Below are positions 1-7,854 of a stretch of DNA of 21,638 nt, in pieces. Origin of the DNA: JBBQSF01 sp038214085 (GTDB taxonomy: Bacteria; Bacteroidota; Bacteroidia; Bacteroidales; CG2-30-32-10); assembly GCA_038214085.1 (NCBI GenBank), contig JBBQSF010000046.1:1-21638 (forward strand), read 5' to 3'. Position numbers and translations under genes: made by a program. How positions within the stretch are numbered: the stretch's first letter is position 1; the number at the start of each line of letters is the position of its first letter. Under the pieces are notes generated by a model. That model did not search any database and was not told where the DNA came from. It saw only the letters and a list, made by a program, of their open reading frames with translations.

Positions 1-207
1 GCTGTTTCCGTATGCTGACTCGAGTATTCCCTGTGCCATTGTTACGCTTGCAGGAATTCCCGAACGGTTCATTTCTTTAACTGCAATTTCTTTATATGCC
101 GCAACATATTCTGTTAAAGTATATTTAAGAAATAGGCTTCCGTTTGATAAAGGAATTAACAAAGGCATCAATAATAAAAAAATAAAAACAGAAACTCTTT
201 TCAGCAT
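1..207 (-). CDS. Glucosaminidase (GH73/FlgJ-like peptidoglycan hydrolase), 5' part only
   Basis: The gene reads leftward from ATG at 207 and runs off the window, so only the first 69 residues are seen. Residues 1-21 form a signal peptide or membrane anchor (basic MLKR, then a long hydrophobic run). Residues 36-69 match the start of a bacterial glucosaminidase domain: YKEIAVKEMNRSGIPAS followed by VTMAQGILESAYGNS. The Glu of ILESAYG (residue 63) sits where GH73 enzymes have their catalytic acid. Members cut the N-acetylglucosaminyl linkage in peptidoglycan, outside the inner membrane, and many Bacteroidota versions carry LysM repeats at the C-terminus, which cannot be seen here. It is divergent from rsmG, about 80 bp between starts. 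The family call is firm; substrate and full length are unknown. Confidence 0.85.
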   Translation of the reverse strand, partial: MLKRVSVFIFLLLMPLLIPLSNGSLFLKYTLTEYVAAYKEIAVKEMNRSGIPASVTMAQGILESAYGNS

Positions 208-251
208 GAATATTAATTTTTCGGACAGCAAACATATAATAAATTTATTAA

Positions 252-280
252 TTGCCAAAATTTCGAATTTTATATCTTTG
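252..280 (+). promoter_or_regulatory. Putative rsmG promoter (Bacteroidota -33/-7 type)
   Basis: TATCTTTG at 273-280 fits the Bacteroidota -7 element TAnnTTTG. TTG at 252-254 lies 18 bp upstream, close to the usual -33 spacing. Only 7 bases separate the -7 element from the ATG at 288, so the transcript would start at or next to the start codon (leaderless or nearly so). This is inferred from sequence only. Confidence 0.5.
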
Positions 281-287
281 CCAACAG

Positions 288-905
288 ATGTATCAAATAA
301 AAAAATATTTCGCTCTCACGCCCGAACAAGAGAAGCAATTTAAAATGCTTCCCGAATTATTTTCTTACTGGAATGAACGCATCAACGTTATTTCACGAAA
401 AGATATTGGCAATCTTGAAGAACATCATATTTTGCATTCACTTGCCATTGCAAAATTTATTCAATTTGTTCCAGAAACAAAAATTATGGACGTAGGCACT
501 GGTGGCGGATTCCCAGGCATTCCACTGGCCATTATGTTTCCCGAAGTTTCCTTTTTACTTGTTGATTCTATCGGAAAAAAAATAAAAGTTGTAAACGAAA
601 TTTGTGCAGCAGCAGAAATTAAAAATATTGAAGCCATTCATGCCAGAGCCGATGAAGTGAAAGGAAAATTTGATTTTGTTGTAAGCCGCGCTGTTACCGA
701 ATTGCCCGCATTTTACAAATGGGTTTCAAAAAAAATAAATACAATTAATAACAATCCCATTCCCAATGGAATTTTGTATTTAAAAGGCGGCGATGTAAGT
801 CAGGAATTATTAAATTTTCATGCAAAAACCAAAACAGTTGCGCTGAGTAGTTTTTTTGAAGAAGAATTTTTCGCTACCAAATTGCTGATTCATATTTTTC
901 ACTGA
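288..905 (+). CDS. rsmG: 16S rRNA (guanine(527)-N7)-methyltransferase RsmG (GidB)
   Basis: RsmG uses S-adenosylmethionine to methylate N7 of G527 in 16S rRNA in the small subunit; loss of this methylation is known in other bacteria to give low-level streptomycin resistance. The 205-residue protein matches the family length (about 207 in E. coli). The N-terminal helical part has NVISRKD (33-39) and EEHHILHSL (44-52). The SAM-binding motif I is DVGTGGGFPGIPLA at 68-81, and VSRAV follows later as expected. The frame stays open upstream to a TTG at 252, but ATG at 288 is chosen because homologues begin there and the likely promoter lies just before it. The gene stands alone, divergent from the glucosaminidase, and is followed by a long repeat region. 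Confidence 0.95.
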   Translation: MYQIKKYFALTPEQEKQFKMLPELFSYWNERINVISRKDIGNLEEHHILHSLAIAKFIQFVPETKIMDVGTGGGFPGIPLAIMFPEVSFLLVDSIGKKIKVVNEICAAAEIKNIEAIHARADEVKGKFDFVVSRAVTELPAFYKWVSKKINTINNNPIPNGILYLKGGDVSQELLNFHAKTKTVALSSFFEEEFFATKLLIHIFH

Positions 906-1031
906 GTTATTCTAAATTCAGGCGAAACATTAAAAACCGCAGGCAAATGACAATAAATGACGCGAAGCATAATGACAGCGAAGCGTTTTGACTATAAATG
1001 ACGCCGTAGGCATTCAGAACTCCTAAACCTT

Positions 1032-1074
1032 CGTGTCCTTTGTGTCTTAGTGGGAAAAGAAATTGACCATGAAT
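1032..1074. repeat. Direct repeat A, copy 1
   Basis: This 43-bp unit is repeated exactly 150 bp downstream at 1182-1224 with two mismatches near the left end. Its core is TTTGTGTCTTAGTGGGAAAA followed by GAAATTGACCATGAAT. I recall similar TTTGTGTCTTnGTGG units between genes of other Bacteroidota, but could not search for them. Confidence 0.85.
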
Positions 1075-1080
1075 AACGCC

Positions 1081-1153
1081 AAGCATAATAACGCCGAAGG
1101 CAAATGACAATAAATGACATCCGCCAACTGGCGGATAAATGACCATAAATAAC
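1081..1153. repeat. Direct repeat B, copy 1, with palindrome
   Basis: A 73-bp unit running from AAGCATAATAACGCC to CCATAAATAAC, nearly identical to 1255-1327. It holds the near-palindrome ATCCGCCAACTGGCGGAT at 1119-1136 (arms of 8 bp around a 2-bp centre). Confidence 0.85.
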
Positions 1154-1181
1154 ACCGCAGGCAGTCTACTTTCTAATTCTT

Positions 1182-1224
1182 TGTGTTCTTTGTGTCTTAG
1201 TGGGAAAAGAAATTGACCATGAAT
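1182..1224. repeat. Direct repeat A, copy 2
   Basis: Second copy of the 43-bp unit at 1032-1074; bases 1189-1224 are identical to 1039-1074. It is followed directly by a truncated copy of the palindrome-containing unit (GCTGGCGGA at 1225-1233, then GAAATGACCATAAAT). Confidence 0.85.
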
Positions 1225-1254
1225 GCTGGCGGAGAAATGACCATAAATGCCGCG

Positions 1255-1327
1255 AAGCATAATAACGCCAAAGGCAAATGACAATAAATGACATCCGCCA
1301 GCTGGCGGAAAAATGACCATAAATAAC
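1255..1327. repeat. Direct repeat B, copy 2, with perfect palindrome
   Basis: Second copy of the 73-bp unit at 1081-1153, differing at only a few positions. Here the central palindrome is perfect: TCCGCCAGCTGGCGGA at 1294-1309. In copy 1 the centre is AC instead of GC. Confidence 0.85.
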
Positions 1328-1516
1328 GCTCGCCAAAGCCCTCCCAGAATGACAGTATGACTTTCTGCTCTATTGAATTTCGAATACTGAATTTATAAAT
1401 GTTTATAACATTAAAACTATTGTAGAACATGTGTTGCTATATCTTTTAGAGTTTGAGGTGATAGGGGGTTTTCGCTATTTCATCTTTAAATAATAGGGAT
1501 TTATGGAATTTTCAAC

Positions 1517-1534
1517 ATTTATTCTTGAATAAAT
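1517..1534. promoter_or_regulatory. Palindrome upstream of the giant T9SS gene
   Basis: ATTTATTC TT GAATAAAT: two perfect 8-bp arms around a 2-bp centre. It lies about 210 bp before the ATG at 1742. It could be a binding site for a dimeric regulator; AT-rich palindromes also arise by chance. Confidence 0.35.
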
Positions 1535-1636
1535 TTCTCTAATACCAAGAGTTTTAGAAGCTAATTCCAATATAATCAAAACGTAGCAATCATTGCTCAA
1601 TACGTAACTACACGTATATACGCAACTTATTATATC

Positions 1637-1671
1637 AGGGTAATTACTTATAAATTCTAGGTAATTACCCT
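1637..1671. promoter_or_regulatory. 11-bp inverted repeat beside the -33 element, candidate operator
   Basis: AGGGTAATTAC at 1637-1647 is exactly complementary to GTAATTACCCT at 1661-1671, with 13 bp between. The right arm ends 2 bp before the putative -33 TTG. A third symmetric site, CGTATATACG, is at 1613-1622. The site lies upstream of the predicted transcription start, so it should act as DNA rather than as an RNA hairpin. No regulator is identified. Confidence 0.5.
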
Positions 1672-1673
1672 TA

Positions 1674-1704
1674 TTGCTTGAAAATAAACAAACAACTAAT
1701 TTTG
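1674..1704 (+). promoter_or_regulatory. Putative promoter of the giant T9SS gene
   Basis: TTG at 1674-1676 and TAATTTTG at 1697-1704 match the -33 and TAnnTTTG -7 elements of Bacteroidota, 20 bp apart. The start point would be near 1710, leaving a leader of about 30 bases. AAGGAG at 1718-1723 is 18 bases before ATG, too far for an ordinary ribosome binding site. Confidence 0.6.
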
Positions 1705-1741
1705 TCATTAATATAATAAGGAGTATATAAAACAAAGAACT

Positions 1742-4700
1742 ATGAGAAGATTAATGACATTTTTAATTGTTTTGCTCATATCCATTGCTGCTACAATGGC
1801 ACAAGGAGTCAGCACGTATTCTTTTGCTACTTCATCGGGAACATACAGTCCTATCACAGGAGGGACTATGTTAATAAATGGTACATCAACTATGGATAGT
1901 TGGGCTTCAACAGCTCAGACTATTCCTTCATTTACTTTTAATGGAGTAGCATACACAAAAGCCTATGTAACTTCCAATGGGATATTGACCTTGGGAGGAT
2001 CTGCTCCAAGCGCTTATACATCTACTGGAATTAGTTTAAAAATTGGGTCTGGAATTGCTATATGCCCTTTCAGTGCTGATTTGGACAGAGCCACAACCAG
2101 CGCTTCCACCGAAATTCGATGGAAAACAGTTGGGAATGAAGTGATATTTCAGTGGCAACAGGTTAAAAGATATGGTGCTACTGAGAGTTTTGACATGCAG
2201 GCTCGCCTCAACACGAATAATGGTGTTATCATATTTATTTATTCACTAAACACTGGACAAGGAAGCTCTACATCATATTTTCCTCAGGTAGGTATCAGAA
2301 CTTCTGCAACTGATTATAACAATCGTCTCGTAGCTTCAGGAACTGAAGATTGGGCAAGCTCTTTATCAGGATCTTCCAATACCAGCACATGCCGATTTAC
2401 ATCAGCATCACCTGCAAAAGGATTTACAAGTGGATTAACTTATACTTTTACACCGCCTGTTCCTTGCACAGGTACACCCGATCCAGATAATACACTTTCT
2501 TCGTTAGGTTCTGTTTGTTCAGGTACAAACTTTACATTATCATTACAAAATGTTACTTCGGGTACAGGTGTTACATACCAGTGGCAATCTTCACCCAACG
2601 GGAATGCTCCGTGGACTAATATAGGTACTTCATCAGCAACACACACGCTATCACAAACGGTAGCAACATATTATCGCTGTGCTGTTACCTGTTCCAACTC
2701 AGGACTTATCGGAACATCAAATTCTTTGCTGGAGCCAATGTCTCTTGGTTCAGTTCCTTATGCAGAAGGCTTTTTAACCACAACAACTCCATCTTGCTGG
2801 AATATTACAGGTTGGACAATAGGCTCAACTCGGGGCGTAACAGGAAATCCTGGCAATAATATTTACAAGAACTTTTGGAGTAGTTCCACAACGGCTACTT
2901 TTACATCAGGGCTTATCGGATCGGTTGCTTCTGGTATGTTTTTATCTTTTGATTACAAATTAGCCAACTATGACAGTCCTTACGATCCACCTGCAAGTGG
3001 TTCAGGCAATTTTGTTGTGTCTGTTTCCAAAGATGGCGGTGCTACCTATGATGTTCTTGAAACGGTCGGTAATAATGGTGTTGCCGGATGGCAGACCAAA
3101 TACTATAATATGTCGTCATACAACGGCTTCAATGTGATGATTAAAATTGTAGGAAACTGGACATCGGGCGATTATGATCTTGCATTTGACAATATCAAAA
3201 TTGAAACGCCTCCAACGTGTTTAAATCCTACTGCCTTAAATGTAACATCCGTTACTGGAAATTCTGCCAGCATAAATTGGACTGCTTCCACATCTAATCC
3301 TTCGCTCGGATATGATATATATTATAGTACTTCTTCTGTAGCACCTACTTCAGGAACTACACCCACAGGTTCAGTTGGCGCAGGAGTTACTACTTATCCT
3401 ACTGGTGCTGTATTATCAGCTACCACACAATATTATTACTGGGTACGCTCAAATTGCGGTGCTGGTGATTTAAGTTCATGGGCTGCAGGAACGCCTTTTA
3501 CAACGCCCTGTATCGCAGTGTCTTCGTTCCCTTATACTGAAAGTTTTGCGTCAACGTTGAATCCTTGCTGGTCAGTTTCTGAAGGTGTTGCCGGAGCAAG
3601 TTATCATTGGGCAACGTCTACAACTGATGGAACAAACGGTGTTACGGGATCTCAGGCAGGTACTCATTTTGCTTTTTTAAATATTTACAACGCTAGCGCA
3701 ACCTACAATCCATATTATTTAAAAACTTCGAATTTTACTTTAGGTGTTGTTGCAAAGCAGATTAGCTATTACTATTATTTAGGGAATGACGGATATAAAA
3801 CTACTCCTGTTCCATTAACACTACAAATAAGTGCGGATGGTGGCTCAACATGGACAGATCTGTATCAGCATACTACCGCAAATTCTACTTTTTCTACTAC
3901 AAGTGCTCTTACTGGATGGCATCAAAATACAGTAAACCTGTCAGCATATACCAATCAAACAGTAACTTTCAGATTTGCATCAAATTCAAATTACGGATCA
4001 GGTTATTGTAATCAAGGCATTGATGAAGTTGTAATTGAAAATGTGCCAAGCTGTCTCACCCCTACTGCCTTAAATGCAACATCAGTAACATCAAATTCTG
4101 CATCCATAAACTGGACAGCTTCCGTATCTAATCCTTCGGGCGGATATGATATATATTATAGCACTACTTCAACAGCACCTTTAGCAGGAACTACACCTAC
4201 AGCTTCAGTTGCAGCAGGAGTTACAACTTATCCTACTGGATCGGTTTTAGCTGCTGCAACACAATATTATTATTGGGTACGATCGAATTGCGGAGGTGGC
4301 GATTTAAGTTCATGGGCTGCAGGTTCGCCATTTGTGACTTCATGTGCTTTGATTACATCATTCTCTCAAAATTTCGATGGTGTTACTGCTCCCGCTCTTC
4401 CAGTTTGCTGGGCAAAATACTTATCCCCTTCATATACTTTTGAGACCGTAACAACTTATGCGACTTCTCCTAATACCGCCCCAAACTGTGTTCAATTGTA
4501 CAGCTCAAATGCAACTTTGCCTGCGGATGCTCCCTTATTGGTTTCACCAATTCTTTCCAATCTGAATTCAGGAACCCATCAACTCAGATTTTTTGCAAAA
4601 GGCGCAAGCACAAATACCTCTGTAGTTATTGGTACTATGACTGATCCGACGAATAGCAGCACTTTTACTACTTTCCAAACGGTAACAGGTTTAAGCACTT

Positions 4701-7225
4701 CTGCATGGACAGAATATACAGTTAATTTTGCATCGTATGCAGGATCTGATCAGTATATTGCTTTCCGTCATCCACTAACAACTACTTATAATTATATCTA
4801 TATTGATGATGTGGTATGGGAAGCTCCTCCAACTTGTCTTGCACCTACCGCTGTAATTGCATCTGCAATAACTACAACAACTGCCACAATTTCATGGACA
4901 GCAGCTTCACCTGCTCCTGCCAACGGATATCAGTACGAAGTTCGCGCCAGTGGTTTAGCAGGTAGCGGCCCAACTGGTCTAACTACAAGTGGAACTACAG
5001 CTGCAGGTGTTGTAACAGCAAATATTTCAGGTCTTTCTGCTTCAAAAACCTATTATGTATTTGTTCGTTCCGATTGCAGTGCTGGTGATTACAGTGCTTG
5101 GACAAGTTCATATTTCTTCCCAACTCAATGTGGTGCTATCACTCTTCCATACACAGAAAATTTTGAGGCTGTTACAACTCCTGCTATTCCTAATTGTATG
5201 ACAGTGACAAATGATAATTCCGACCTTGAGTCCTGGGAAACCAGTACAAGTTATTCGCGTTCTGCACCGAATAGCGTGTATATTTCCTACAATTCAAGTA
5301 TTGCAATGAATGATTGGTTTTTTGCTCCGGGCATCAATCTTACACCAGGAACATACATTGTTAGCTTTTGGTTTAGAGGTTCGGGGTCATTTCCTGAAAA
5401 ACTTGAAGTTAAATGGGGAAATGCACCTAACGCAGCCGGTATGTCTTCAACTGCAATTTTCTCTAACACAAATATTGCCAGTTCTACGTATGCTGAAGGA
5501 ACAGGTTCTTTTACAGTTTCAACTGCTGGCGTTTATTATGTTGGATGGCATGGCTTCAGCGATGCTGATGAGTTTTATCTTGTGGTTGATGATATTTCTA
5601 TCGTAGCTTCGACCCCAGGTATATGGTCTGGTGCTATTAGCAACAATTGGAGCAATACAGCAAACTGGACAAGTGGAAATATTCCTACAGCCTCTGACGA
5701 TGTAGTTATCACTGCAAGTGCACACAACCCATACGTAGATCTTGCTCCTGCCACACCAGCAGTTTGTAATAATTTAACTATCAATACTGGTGCATCATTA
5801 ACAATTGCTTCGGGCAAAGCATTAACGGCAAACGGCACAACAACCCTCAACGGAGCACAAAGTTTAATAATAAAAACCGAAGGATCATTTATCGATAACG
5901 GAATGAGTTATGTTGGAGGTGGTTCGGCAAAAGTTGAGAAAACTTTGGCAGCTGCTCGTTGGTGGTATGTTGGCTCACCTTTGAACAGCAGCATTACTGC
6001 ATCAACAGCCTTTGGTGCGTTGGGTGGAACTACTGGTGTTGGCAAACGCATGTATTATTACACCGAAGGGAATAATGGCACTTATACTTCACTTACTCCT
6101 TTTACTGATGTATATAACTTAAGTACTACTCAACTTCAAGGTTTTGTTTTCAAAGACTACAGTGGTGCCACAAACGCTGATTTCACAGGAACATTGAACA
6201 CAGGAACTATAGCAAGAACAAATCTTTCCCGAGGTGGAACAACATTCCAAGGTTACACCCTTTTTTGTAATCCTTATCCTTCTGCCTTGGATTTGGGAAC
6301 TGACGAATTTTCAACTGGAACCACGACTTCAGGAATAACCGTATCAAATCTTGAAACATCAGTTTGGTACAATAACGGAAGCAGCTTTTGCACTTACAAC
6401 TGGACATCAGGTTTGGGGCAAGGTACACCAGAACCAAACTCAAAAATTCCGGCCATGCAGGCCTTCTGGGTGCGTGTGCAAACAGCCCCCGGTTCTTTTA
6501 ATATCCCAAATACCGCCAGAACTCACAGCAGCAATGCTTTCTATAAAACTACTTCAACAAGCAATGTTTTCAGAATGAATATTTCTGATGGAACACATTC
6601 CGATGAAGCGGTGGTTGGATTTTATCCTAATGCCTTGAATATTTTGGAAAACTACGATTCGGAAAAAATGTTCTATACCAACGAAGATGTTCCGCAAACG
6701 TACACTTTAACTTCTGATGCTATTGAAACAGCTATCAATGGACAAGCTGAGCTTACGCTTAACGAAGAACGCATCATTCCTCTGGGTTTTGCAACTCCGG
6801 TTTCGGGTACTTTCACTTTTGCAGCAACAAATCTGACCGATTTTGATGCCAGTGTTTCTGTTTACTTAGAAGACCTTCATTTAGGAATAGTTCAGGATTT
6901 ACGCCAGAATGCATCTTATACTTTCAGCTCAGGTATGGTGGACAATGCAAGCCGTTTCAACCTGCATTTTGGTGGCTTACTGACAGATATTTCAACATCT
7001 GTTGAAAACCACGTGTATGTTTATGCTGATGAAAATAACGTTTATGTAAACACAGCAGAAAAGTGCACAATGGAAATCTATAATGTGCTTGGAGAAAAAA
7101 TCATGAGCCAGCAGTTAGAAAACGGACTTAACAAAATTCAACTTAACGTGGTGAAAGGAATTTACGTTGTTAAGGTTCAGAACAGTGCCATTGCGGTAAA
7201 TAAGAAAATATACATCGGACAATAA
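1742..7225 (+). CDS. Giant modular T9SS surface protein (FN3, MAM/cleaved-adhesin-like, type A sorting domain)
   Basis: This 1827-residue protein should be exported by Sec and then by the T9SS. Residues 1-20 are a signal peptide (MRRLMTFLIVLLISIAATMA). Rough order: a beta-rich N-terminal domain (22-240), an Ig-like domain with Cys and YQW (240-330), a jelly-roll MAM-like domain (337-490), FN3 (491-587), a second MAM-like domain (590-768), FN3 (769-865), a cleaved-adhesin-like domain (866-1028), FN3 (1029-1128), another cleaved-adhesin-like domain (1130-1288), then a region shared with the paralogue at 7966. It ends in a type A sorting domain (about 1752-1827, with EIYNVLGEKI and GIYVVKV). No catalytic motif is visible, so an adhesin or matrix role is likely but inferred. 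Ser/Thr/Gly/Ala-rich composition fits a secreted protein. The 61-residue peptide gene follows after 23 bp, probably in the same transcript. Confidence 0.9.
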   Translation: MRRLMTFLIVLLISIAATMAQGVSTYSFATSSGTYSPITGGTMLINGTSTMDSWASTAQTIPSFTFNGVAYTKAYVTSNGILTLGGSAPSAYTSTGISLKIGSGIAICPFSADLDRATTSASTEIRWKTVGNEVIFQWQQVKRYGATESFDMQARLNTNNGVIIFIYSLNTGQGSSTSYFPQVGIRTSATDYNNRLVASGTEDWASSLSGSSNTSTCRFTSASPAKGFTSGLTYTFTPPVPCTGTPDPDNTLSSLGSVCSGTNFTLSLQNVTSGTGVTYQWQSSPNGNAPWTNIGTSSATHTLSQTVATYYRCAVTCSNSGLIGTSNSLLEPMSLGSVPYAEGFLTTTTPSCWNITGWTIGSTRGVTGNPGNNIYKNFWSSSTTATFTSGLIGSVASGMFLSFDYKLANYDSPYDPPASGSGNFVVSVSKDGGATYDVLETVGNNGVAGWQTKYYNMSSYNGFNVMIKIVGNWTSGDYDLAFDNIKIETPPTCLNPTALNVTSVTGNSASINWTASTSNPSLGYDIYYSTSSVAPTSGTTPTGSVGAGVTTYPTGAVLSATTQYYYWVRSNCGAGDLSSWAAGTPFTTPCIAVSSFPYTESFASTLNPCWSVSEGVAGASYHWATSTTDGTNGVTGSQAGTHFAFLNIYNASATYNPYYLKTSNFTLGVVAKQISYYYYLGNDGYKTTPVPLTLQISADGGSTWTDLYQHTTANSTFSTTSALTGWHQNTVNLSAYTNQTVTFRFASNSNYGSGYCNQGIDEVVIENVPSCLTPTALNATSVTSNSASINWTASVSNPSGGYDIYYSTTSTAPLAGTTPTASVAAGVTTYPTGSVLAAATQYYYWVRSNCGGGDLSSWAAGSPFVTSCALITSFSQNFDGVTAPALPVCWAKYLSPSYTFETVTTYATSPNTAPNCVQLYSSNATLPADAPLLVSPILSNLNSGTHQLRFFAKGASTNTSVVIGTMTDPTNSSTFTTFQTVTGLSTSAWTEYTVNFASYAGSDQYIAFRHPLTTTYNYIYIDDVVWEAPPTCLAPTAVIASAITTTTATISWTAASPAPANGYQYEVRASGLAGSGPTGLTTSGTTAAGVVTANISGLSASKTYYVFVRSDCSAGDYSAWTSSYFFPTQCGAITLPYTENFEAVTTPAIPNCMTVTNDNSDLESWETSTSYSRSAPNSVYISYNSSIAMNDWFFAPGINLTPGTYIVSFWFRGSGSFPEKLEVKWGNAPNAAGMSSTAIFSNTNIASSTYAEGTGSFTVSTAGVYYVGWHGFSDADEFYLVVDDISIVASTPGIWSGAISNNWSNTANWTSGNIPTASDDVVITASAHNPYVDLAPATPAVCNNLTINTGASLTIASGKALTANGTTTLNGAQSLIIKTEGSFIDNGMSYVGGGSAKVEKTLAAARWWYVGSPLNSSITASTAFGALGGTTGVGKRMYYYTEGNNGTYTSLTPFTDVYNLSTTQLQGFVFKDYSGATNADFTGTLNTGTIARTNLSRGGTTFQGYTLFCNPYPSALDLGTDEFSTGTTTSGITVSNLETSVWYNNGSSFCTYNWTSGLGQGTPEPNSKIPAMQAFWVRVQTAPGSFNIPNTARTHSSNAFYKTTSTSNVFRMNISDGTHSDEAVVGFYPNALNILENYDSEKMFYTNEDVPQTYTLTSDAIETAINGQAELTLNEERIIPLGFATPVSGTFTFAATNLTDFDASVSVYLEDLHLGIVQDLRQNASYTFSSGMVDNASRFNLHFGGLLTDISTSVENHVYVYADENNVYVNTAEKCTMEIYNVLGEKIMSQQLENGLNKIQLNVVKGIYVVKVQNSAIAVNKKIYIGQ
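3227..3499 (+). repeat. FN3-encoding intragenic repeat, copy 1
   Basis: This 273-bp stretch encodes most of one FN3 domain and aligns without gaps to 4061-4333, also 273 bp. By eye about four fifths of bases match, including runs such as GGATATGATATATATTATAG and GATTTAAGTTCATGGGCTGC. This points to a fairly recent duplication or gene conversion. Confidence 0.8.
4061..4333 (+). repeat. FN3-encoding intragenic repeat, copy 2
   Basis: Second copy of the segment at 3227-3499, same length and frame. The protein segments share PTALN, SASINWTAS, YDIYYST, TQYYYWVRSNCG and DLSSWAAG. A third FN3 domain further on (about 4826-5128) is much more diverged. Confidence 0.8.
5851..6974 (+). repeat. Segment duplicated between the two T9SS genes, copy 1
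   Basis: This 1.1-kb coding segment closely matches 8742-9859 at the DNA level, with many shared runs (for example GGCTCACCTTTGA and TATTATTACACCGAAGG). It encodes GSxKVEK, RWWYxGSPL, the CNPYPSALDLG region and the FRMxISDG module. Similarity at this level, including third codon positions, suggests recent duplication or conversion. Confidence 0.85.
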
Positions 7226-7248
7226 TTACTTATAAAAGAGAAATAAGC

Positions 7249-7434
7249 ATGAAAACAAAACGTGAAGATTCAATCAGACCAAAACGAAGATATGCCAAGC
7301 CACGGTTAGAAAAAGTCATAATAGATAACAACATATCTTTGGTGATGGCATCGGATCCTCCTCCTAATCCCCCGGAAGATTCTGTAAATCCGGATCACTT
7401 TAATTTTAATCCATTTAAAATGTTGAAGTTTTAA
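7249..7434 (+). CDS. 61-residue peptide of unknown function behind the T9SS gene
   Basis: Starts at ATG 7249, 23 bp after the stop of the giant T9SS gene, and ends just before a strong terminator, so it is probably co-transcribed. There is no signal peptide or membrane segment. Layout: a basic N-terminus (MKTKREDSIRPKRRYAKPRL, with 9 Lys/Arg), a hydrophobic stretch EKVIIDNNISLVMAS (21-35), a proline-rich acidic turn DPPPNPPEDSVNP, and an Asn/Phe-rich tail ending NPFKMLKF. I recall short Bacteroidota proteins with the same plan (P-x-[IL]-E then IDNxISLVM, a Pro/acidic spacer, and NPF near the end), but could not search. The conserved front and variable acidic back resemble a leader/core arrangement, which is inference. 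A chance ORF is unlikely given its position and composition. Confidence 0.75.
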   Translation: MKTKREDSIRPKRRYAKPRLEKVIIDNNISLVMASDPPPNPPEDSVNPDHFNFNPFKMLKF

Positions 7435-7445
7435 TAATTTCACCT

Positions 7446-7475
7446 AAAAAGTTCCTTAACCGGAACTTTTTTTTT
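7446..7475 (+). terminator. Rho-independent terminator
   Basis: AAAAAGTTCC, loop TTAACC, GGAACTTTTT and a continuing T run: a perfect 10-bp stem with a U tail. It ends the transcript of the giant T9SS gene and the 61-residue peptide. Confidence 0.9.
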
Positions 7476-7682
7476 GCTTTACTTTTGGTGTGTTTTACTA
7501 AAGAGGCGGTTATCCTCTTCGGGCAAGCTGGAGGTTTCACAGTGTCATTAACTAAACATTGATTTTCTGCATACATCTGCGTTGTCTGCGGGAGTTGTCT
7601 CTAATTTCCGCAGGTTAGAAAATATGAAGCTATTTTTTATCAGATTCGTAATGCGAAAAAAATAAGTAAATTAATCCAAATT

Positions 7683-7711
7683 AATCATTAGGAGTTTGCG
7701 AACTAATGATT
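7683..7711. repeat. Inverted repeat, 9-bp arms
   Basis: AATCATTAG (7683-7691) and CTAATGATT (7703-7711) are perfect complements around an 11-base loop. No T run follows, so it is not a typical terminator. Confidence 0.6.
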
Positions 7712-7732
7712 TAATTGGGTTTATCCCGATTT

Positions 7733-7777
7733 AGTAAATGTTCCTAACAAATTCTTCTTGTTTGGAATACATTTACT
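7733..7777. repeat. Long imperfect inverted repeat
   Basis: The left arm 7733-7750 (AGTAAATGTTCCTAACAA) pairs with the right arm 7758-7777 over about 17 bp, with one mismatch and a 2-base bulge, around a 7-base loop. This is the strongest hairpin in the spacer that is not a terminator. Confidence 0.65.
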
Positions 7778-7854
7778 TTATCGATTCTGGAACAAAAATG
7801 TGCAACCTATATTTATAAAATTCAACTAATTGCACTATTTTTCTCCTAACGCTA

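Larger units (their letters stand above)
941..1327. repeat. Mosaic intergenic repeat region
   Basis: About 390 bp built from shuffled copies of a few short units: AAATGACnATAAATGAC, GCGAAGCATAATnAC, CCGnAGGCA-type pieces and a GC-rich palindrome. Two long direct-repeat pairs occur (1032-1074 with 1182-1224, offset 150; 1081-1153 with 1255-1327, offset 174), plus partial copies at 941-980 and 1225-1250. The minus strand has a long open frame across it, but that frame reads through the repeats and codes for nothing recognisable. It looks like a family of dispersed intergenic repeats; mobility is not shown. Confidence 0.8.

Noticed and set aside
1032..1224. Possible CRISPR-like array (43-bp repeat twice)
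   Set aside because: Only two copies, the intervening 107 bp is itself repeat material, and there are no cas genes.
907..1320. 137-residue minus-strand ORF with repeated HGQFLFPLRHKxH and GGCHLLSFAFGVIML segments
   Set aside because: It is a read-through of the mosaic DNA repeats; the protein repeats mirror the DNA repeats exactly and there is no start context or family match. The nearby 77-residue ORF at 1197-1430 has the same problem.
1475..1735. 86-residue minus-strand ORF before the giant T9SS gene
   Set aside because: It covers the promoter and palindromes of the T9SS gene, looks like translated AT-rich spacer and has no recognisable domain.
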